Assembly (NCBI GenBank): GCA_964644675.1
Contig: CAZXWK010000032.1
Location: 1 to 28,691 of the forward strand
Direction of reading: 5' to 3'
From: CAZXWK01 sp964644675
GTDB lineage: Bacteria > Actinomycetota > Coriobacteriia > Anaerosomatales > JAAXUF01
Length of the DNA: 28,691 nt
Positions 22,293 through 28,691 of the stretch are shown one piece after another. The notes beneath the pieces are model-generated. The model saw only the letters and a program-made list of their open reading frames with translations. It did no database searches and was not told the origin of the DNA. The position numbers and the translations under genes are program-made. How positions within the stretch are numbered: position 1 is the first letter of the stretch; each line of letters begins with the position of its first letter.

Positions 22293-23158
22293 CACGCCTC
22301 CTCGGTCAGCGCGTCGATCATCGTGCCGACGCCCTCGTCGGTGTAGACCTCGAGCAGGAGCGCGTGCGGCACCGTCCCGTTGAGGATGTGAGCGCGCCGC
22401 ACGCCGGCCTTGAGCGCGTGAACGCACGCCGCGACCTTGGGCACCATGCCGCCCTCGAGCGCGTCGGCCATGATCATCTCCTCGGCCTCGCTCGGCGAGA
22501 GCGAGCTGATGAGCGATCCCTTGTCCGAGAAGTCCGCATACAGCCCGTCGACGTCGGTGAGGAAGATCACCTTGTCGGCCTTGAGCGCGGCGGCGAGCTC
22601 GCCCGCGACCAGATCGGCGTTCACGTTGAAGCTGCCACCGTCGTCGCCCGCGGCCACCGTCGCCACGACGGGGATGAATCCGTCCTCGATCAGGTTGTCG
22701 ATCACGGTGGTGTCGATCTCGGTGACGTCGCCCACGCGGCCCAACCGCTCGTCGCGCTGCGTCGCGCGCACCAGATTGCCGTCGTCTCCCGAGACGCCAA
22801 CCGCGAGCCGCCCGTGCTGGTTGATCGCCGAGACGAGCTCGGGGTTCACCTTGCCCACGAGCACCATCTTCACGATCTCCATGGCCTCGTCGGTGGTCAC
22901 GCGCAGACCGTTGTAGAACTCCACCTCGAGGTCGAGTCGGCGCATGTAGGCGGTGATCTCGGGGCCGCCGCCGTGCACGATGACCGGGTTGATGCCCACG
23001 AGCTTCATGAGCACGATGTCGCTCGCGACGTGCGCGCGCAGCTCGGGGTCGGTCATGGCGGCGCCGCCGTACTTGATGACGACCGTGCGGCCCCAGGTCT
23101 CCTTGATCCAGGGCAGCGCTTCGGTGAGCGTCTCGGCCTTGAGCAGCAAGTCCTTCAT
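22292..23158 (-). CDS. argB: Acetylglutamate kinase
   Basis: Phosphorylates N-acetylglutamate; in many bacteria it is the arginine-inhibited control point of the pathway. The 288 residues show KYGGAAM (29-35) with the catalytic Lys29 and HGGGPEI (62-68). GDDGNLVRA, VNADLVAGELAAALKA with the second conserved Lys, and LTDVDGLY follow. A hydrophilic N-terminal helix (about 1-20, MKDLLLKAETLTEALPWI) is of the kind found in arginine-sensitive hexameric enzymes, so feedback inhibition is likely. I chose ATG 23158 because GGGAGG lies seven bases upstream; frames further upstream lack homology. It follows argJ after 26 nt. Confidence 0.97.
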   Translation of the reverse strand: MKDLLLKAETLTEALPWIKETWGRTVVIKYGGAAMTDPELRAHVASDIVLMKLVGINPVIVHGGGPEITAYMRRLDLEVEFYNGLRVTTDEAMEIVKMVLVGKVNPELVSAINQHGRLAVGVSGDDGNLVRATQRDERLGRVGDVTEIDTTVIDNLIEDGFIPVVATVAAGDDGGSFNVNADLVAGELAAALKADKVIFLTDVDGLYADFSDKGSLISSLSPSEAEEMIMADALEGGMVPKVAACVHALKAGVRRAHILNGTVPHALLLEVYTDEGVGTMIDALTEEA

Positions 23159-23184
23159 CTCGCGTCCTCCCGTCGGCACGGCGC

Positions 23185-24414
23185 TCACGAGCGGTACTCC
23201 CCGTTGATCCGCACGTATTCGTAGGTCAGGTCGCACGTCCACACCGTCGCGGACGCGTCGCCCAGGTGCAGGTCGACGTCGATGTCGACCTCGGCCTCGG
23301 CCAGAGCGCGCGAAGCAACCTCCTCGTCGAAGCCGATCGCGGCGCCCGAGCGACACACCTCGATCCCCGCGAAGCTGATGTCGAAGCGGCCGGGATCGAG
23401 TTCGCAGCCCGACCGGCCGGCGGCGGCTGCGACGCGGCCCCAGTTGGCGTCGCCGCCGAAGACCGCGGTCTTGACCAGCGGCGAGTTCGCGATGGCGAAG
23501 GCCGCCTTCTCGGCGTCAGACTCGCTCGCTGCCCCCTTCACGGTGACCGCGATGAGTTTGGTCGCACCCTCGCCGTCGCGCACGATCATCCGCGCGAGCT
23601 CGCCGCAGACGGTGAGCACGGCCTGGGCGACGATCGGGAACGCGGGGTCGTCAGGCCCGATCGGCGACCCGCCCGCGTCGCCCGACGCCATGAGCACGAC
23701 CATGTCGTTGGTCGACGTGTCGGAATCGACGGTGATGCGGTTGAACGTCTTCTTGGTCGCGTCCGCAAGGGCCAGCCGGCACGCCTCGCTCGTGAGCGGG
23801 GCGTCGGTCGTGAGCACGCCGAGCATCGTGGCCATGTTGGGCGCGATCATGCCGCTGCCCTTCGCCATGCCGCCGACCCTGACGGTGCGCTCGTCGACCT
23901 CGAGACTGACCGCCGTCTGCTTGGCGAAGGTGTCGGTCGTCATGATCGCGGTCGCGGCATCATCCCCGTCGCGGCTGTCGAGGGCCTCGACGGCATCCGG
24001 CACCGCCCGCAGCAGGTGGTCGAGCGGCAGCGGCACGCCGATGACGCCGGTCGAGGACACGACGACCTCGTGCGGATCGCACGAGAGTGCGTCGGCCACC
24101 GCGACGGCCGTCGCGATCGCGTCGGCCTCGCCCTGCGCCCCCGTGCACGCGTTGGCGTTGCCGGCGTTGATGACGACGGCGCGCGCCGCGCCGCCCTCGA
24201 CGTGTCGGCGCGACACGACGACCGGCGCGGCGGCGACCTTGTTGGTGGTGAAGACGGCGGCCGTCGGAACCGCGCGCTCAGCGACGACGAGCGCCAGGTC
24301 GCGCTTGCCGCCGGCCTTCAGCCCGGCGCTGACGCCTGATGCGTAGAACCCGTTGGCGGCGACGACGCCGCCTTCTGCGTAGGCGAATCCGTGGTCTTGC
24401 GTGGTGTGGTCCAT
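23185..24414 (-). CDS. argJ: Bifunctional glutamate N-acetyltransferase / ornithine acetyltransferase
   Basis: Transfers the acetyl group from acetylornithine to glutamate, closing the acetyl cycle. The proenzyme cuts itself into two chains; the site is visible in KGSGMIAPNMATML (185-198), with Thr196 as the nucleophile of the new beta chain. Other conserved blocks are FTTNKVAAAPV, INAGNANACTG and FGGDANWGR. At 409 aa it has standard length. ATG 24414 follows GGAG by six bases. It lies 59 nt after argC. No argA or argE was seen in the window, which fits a cyclic pathway run by ArgJ. Confidence 0.97.
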   Translation of the reverse strand: MDHTTQDHGFAYAEGGVVAANGFYASGVSAGLKAGGKRDLALVVAERAVPTAAVFTTNKVAAAPVVVSRRHVEGGAARAVVINAGNANACTGAQGEADAIATAVAVADALSCDPHEVVVSSTGVIGVPLPLDHLLRAVPDAVEALDSRDGDDAATAIMTTDTFAKQTAVSLEVDERTVRVGGMAKGSGMIAPNMATMLGVLTTDAPLTSEACRLALADATKKTFNRITVDSDTSTNDMVVLMASGDAGGSPIGPDDPAFPIVAQAVLTVCGELARMIVRDGEGATKLIAVTVKGAASESDAEKAAFAIANSPLVKTAVFGGDANWGRVAAAAGRSGCELDPGRFDISFAGIEVCRSGAAIGFDEEVASRALAEAEVDIDVDLHLGDASATVWTCDLTYEYVRINGEYRS

Positions 24415-24473
24415 CGTGGTCTCCGGTGACGGGGTGGGTTCGGGCCAGGGGTCCGCGGCGGTGCAGCGACGCG

Positions 24474-25514
24474 CTACACGACCGGCCCGGGTCGCTCGAA
24501 GCCCTCGGTCTCCGGGTAGCCGAGCACCGCGTTGAGGCACTGTACGCCCTGTCCTGCGGCCCCCTTGCCGAGGTTGTCGATCGCGCAGACGGCCACGAGC
24601 GTGTTGGTGCGCTCGTCGACCGACACGCCGATCGCAGCGCGGTTGGTCCCGCGCACCTCGGCGGTCGAGGGCATCGTGCCCGCCTCGTGGACGTGCACGA
24701 ACGGCTCGCGGTGGTAGCGGCCGCGGTAGAGCTCGACGGCCTCCTCGGTGGTGAGATTCTCCTCGACGTCGAGGTAGACCGTAGAGAGCAGGCCGCGCGA
24801 CATCGGGACCAGGTGTGGCGCGAAGATGACGGAGATGTCGTGCCCGGCAGCGCCAGAAAGCGCCTGCTCCATCTCGGGCGTGTGCCGGTGGCTGCCGACC
24901 TTGTACGGCGCGACCGCTTCGTTGACGGTCACGTAGTGCGTGCCCGCCGTCGCCGAGCGACCCGCGCCCGACACTCCCGACTTCGCGTCGACCACGATCC
25001 GCGGGCCCACCGCGACGCCTGACTCAAGCGCCGGCATCGCCGCGAGGATCGTCGCGGTCGGATAGCAGCCGGGGCACGCGACCAGCTCGGCGCCGGCCAA
25101 GCCGCTGCGGTCGAGCTCGGGCAGGCCGAAGACCGCCTTCGCCAGCAGCTCGGTCGCCGTGTGCTCGGCGCCGTACCAGGCCTCGTAGACACGCGCGTCC
25201 CTGATTCTGAAGTCGGCGGAGAGATCGATGACCTTCACCCCCGCCGAGACGAGCTCGGGCGCGATCTCGAGCGCCGCCGTGTGCGGGACCGCGAGGATGG
25301 CGACCTGCGCCGCATCGGCGATCGCAGCAGCGTCCGGTGCCGTGAACGCGAGGTCGGTCGCGCCCGCGAGCGCCGGGTAGACGGCCGCGATCGGCCGGCC
25401 CGCATCCGCAGCCGAGGTCGCGACGGCGAGCTGAAGACGCGGGTGGCCCAGCACGAGGCGTACCGCCTCAATGCCCGCGTACCCCGCAGCACCTACGATC
25501 GCGACATCGACCAT
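24474..25514 (-). CDS. argC: N-acetyl-gamma-glutamyl-phosphate reductase
   Basis: NADPH-dependent reduction of N-acetylglutamyl phosphate to the semialdehyde. The Rossmann motif is at the N-terminus (VGAAGYAGIE, 7-16) and the catalytic Cys150 sits in ACPGCYPTA. A conserved His lies in GSHRHTPEMEQ. The length of 346 aa is standard for the long form. ATG 25514 follows GGGAGG after four bases. It is the first gene of the arg cluster, with a promoter and repeated octamers directly upstream, in a 142-nt gap after pheT. Confidence 0.97.
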   Translation of the reverse strand: MVDVAIVGAAGYAGIEAVRLVLGHPRLQLAVATSAADAGRPIAAVYPALAGATDLAFTAPDAAAIADAAQVAILAVPHTAALEIAPELVSAGVKVIDLSADFRIRDARVYEAWYGAEHTATELLAKAVFGLPELDRSGLAGAELVACPGCYPTATILAAMPALESGVAVGPRIVVDAKSGVSGAGRSATAGTHYVTVNEAVAPYKVGSHRHTPEMEQALSGAAGHDISVIFAPHLVPMSRGLLSTVYLDVEENLTTEEAVELYRGRYHREPFVHVHEAGTMPSTAEVRGTNRAAIGVSVDERTNTLVAVCAIDNLGKGAAGQGVQCLNAVLGYPETEGFERPGPVV

Positions 25515-25546
25515 GACGCCTCCCGACGAACGAGTGTCGAGTGCGT

Positions 25547-25576
25547 AGTCTATCCGTTGTTTCGCATAGAGGTCAA
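25547..25576 (-). promoter_or_regulatory. Promoter of the arg operon
   Basis: On the minus strand TTGACC (25576-25571) and TAGACT (25552-25547) are separated by 18 bases. Five of six and four of six positions match consensus, so it should be a moderate promoter with a leader of about 25 nt before argC. The -35 hexamer lies between two copies of the repeated octamer, so a bound repressor would cover it. Confidence 0.65.
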
Positions 25577-25606
25577 GTTCTATGCGTCAATAGTGCAATC
25601 TATGCG
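25563..25606. promoter_or_regulatory. Three octamer repeats at the arg promoter, candidate ArgR operator
   Basis: CGCATAGA at 25563-25570 faces its complement TCTATGCG at 25579-25586, separated by eight bases. A third copy, TCTATGCG, follows at 25599-25606, 20 bp on (two helical turns). The inverted pair brackets the -35 hexamer. ArgR hexamers bind paired, weakly palindromic sites over arg promoters, and argR is in this operon, so this is the likely operator. The sequence differs from the TGAAT-type E. coli half-site. Confidence 0.6.
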
Positions 25607-25656
25607 GCCATTCGGTTCTGAAACCGTATTCGCCCAGCTGGAAGGTGCGCCGCGAC

Positions 25657-28074
<2,418 letters not shown>

Positions 28075-28133
28075 CTTCTCTCGCGTCCTTTCGCGGTACG
28101 GTCGGTCGTCGCGGGCGCGCCCGCGGGGAGGGA

Positions 28134-28691
28134 TCAGAACTGGCGCAGGAAGCGCATGTCGCCTTCGAGCAGGATGCGCAGGTCCGGGATGTTGTACTTA
28201 AGGGCCGCGATGCGCTCGACGCCCATGCCGAACGCGAAGCCCGAGTACTTCTCGGGGTCGATTCCGGCGTAGCCGAAGACGTTAGGGTCGACCATGCCGC
28301 AGCCCAGGATCTCGAGCCACCCCGTGCCCTTGCAGAAGCGACAGCCGCTTCCGCCACAGATCCCGCAGGAGACGTCGACCTCGGCCGAGGGCTCGGTGAA
28401 CGGGAAGAAGTGCGGGCGGAACCGCGTCACGCGGTCCTTGCCGAATATCTCGCGGCACACGTGCTCGAGGGTGCCCTTGAGGTCGCCGAACGTGATTCCC
28501 TCGTCCACGACCAGGCCCTCGATCTGCGTGAACTGTGGCAGATGGCTCGGGTCGGCGATGTCTCGGCGGTAGACCTTCCCAGGGGCCAGCACGTAGATAG
28601 GCGGCTTCTGCTTCTCCATGACGCGCATCTGGACGGGACTGGTGTGCGTCCTGAGCAGCACGTCACTCTCGCCCTCGACGACCGCGCGCTC
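28134..28691 (-). CDS. pheS: Phenylalanyl-tRNA synthetase alpha subunit (5' end outside the window)
   Basis: Catalytic subunit of phenylalanyl-tRNA synthetase; only the C-terminal 185 or so residues are visible because the gene runs off the right edge. Class II motif 2 is seen in KVYRRDIADPSHLPQFTQIEGL and motif 3 in GFAFGMGVERIAALKYNI. Between them lies a cysteine-rich insert, CGICGGSGCRFCKGTGW, with four Cys in zinc-ribbon-like spacing, leading into LEILGCGMV. The insert interrupts the position where E. coli-type PheS has only a short segment. It is followed by pheT 59 nt on; the start and any leader or attenuator lie outside the window. Confidence 0.96.
   Translation of the reverse strand, partial: ERAVVEGESDVLLRTHTSPVQMRVMEKQKPPIYVLAPGKVYRRDIADPSHLPQFTQIEGLVVDEGITFGDLKGTLEHVCREIFGKDRVTRFRPHFFPFTEPSAEVDVSCGICGGSGCRFCKGTGWLEILGCGMVDPNVFGYAGIDPEKYSGFAFGMGVERIAALKYNIPDLRILLEGDMRFLRQF

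Noticed and set aside
25613..25626. Terminator between pheT and argC
   Set aside because: A CGGTT-tcag-AACCG stem is present, but it has only five base pairs and no T-run on the minus strand.

Overview
This is a high-GC scaffold fragment, most likely from an Actinomycetota (actinobacterial) draft or metagenome-derived genome. The evidence for that is the argCJBDFRG-H biosynthetic cluster sitting directly behind pheST, an arrangement well known in actinobacteria such as mycobacteria, together with the high GC, the frequent GTG starts and the actinobacterial look of the 16S 5' end. A Coriobacteriia/OPB41-like anaerobic lineage is my best guess from the PBP, U32 and NIF3 proteins, but it is only an inference. 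Two blocks of exactly 100 N (6375-6474 and 9811-9910) each interrupt a gene, so those two products are incompletely known.

Left end (1-734): the 5' end of a 16S rRNA gene on the minus strand, preceded by a roughly 290-nt leader with a boxA-like motif and hairpins, and by a strong promoter (TTGACA-17-TAATGT). Behind that promoter lies an intrinsic terminator that separates the rRNA operon from tyrS. The 260 nt between that terminator and tyrS hold no gene that I recognise.

Envelope and RNA block (734-9138): tyrS (-), a class A penicillin-binding protein with C-terminal PASTA and PKD domains (+), a two-domain U32 family protein of the RlhA type (-, gapped), and a second class A PBP with a degenerate PASTA-like domain and a Gly/Thr-rich tail (+). 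A strong hairpin at 9087-9110 ends the second PBP.

Minus-strand block (9136-28691): everything from the right edge down to 9136 is on the minus strand. In transcription order it runs pheS (cut by the window edge), pheT, argC, argJ, argB, argD, argF, argR, argG, a previously uncalled 54-residue membrane protein, argH; then a marR regulator with its own promoter and a perfect palindromic operator and the two halves of a heterodimeric ABC exporter; then polX, a 3-methyladenine-type DNA glycosylase and a NIF3-like protein.

How it works together: the arg genes encode nearly the full glutamate-to-arginine pathway plus its repressor, and are transcribed from a promoter that carries three copies of an octamer, probably the ArgR site. 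The marR-ABC unit looks like an autoregulated drug or toxic-compound exporter. polX and mpg form a small base-repair pair. The most interesting non-textbook items are the small membrane protein coupled between argG and argH, the unusual arg operator, the MarR operator, the PKD-bearing PBP, a 46-nt hairpin upstream of polX, and the unexplained tyrS-rrn intergenic region. I saw no insertion sequence, prophage, CRISPR array or obvious horizontally acquired island.
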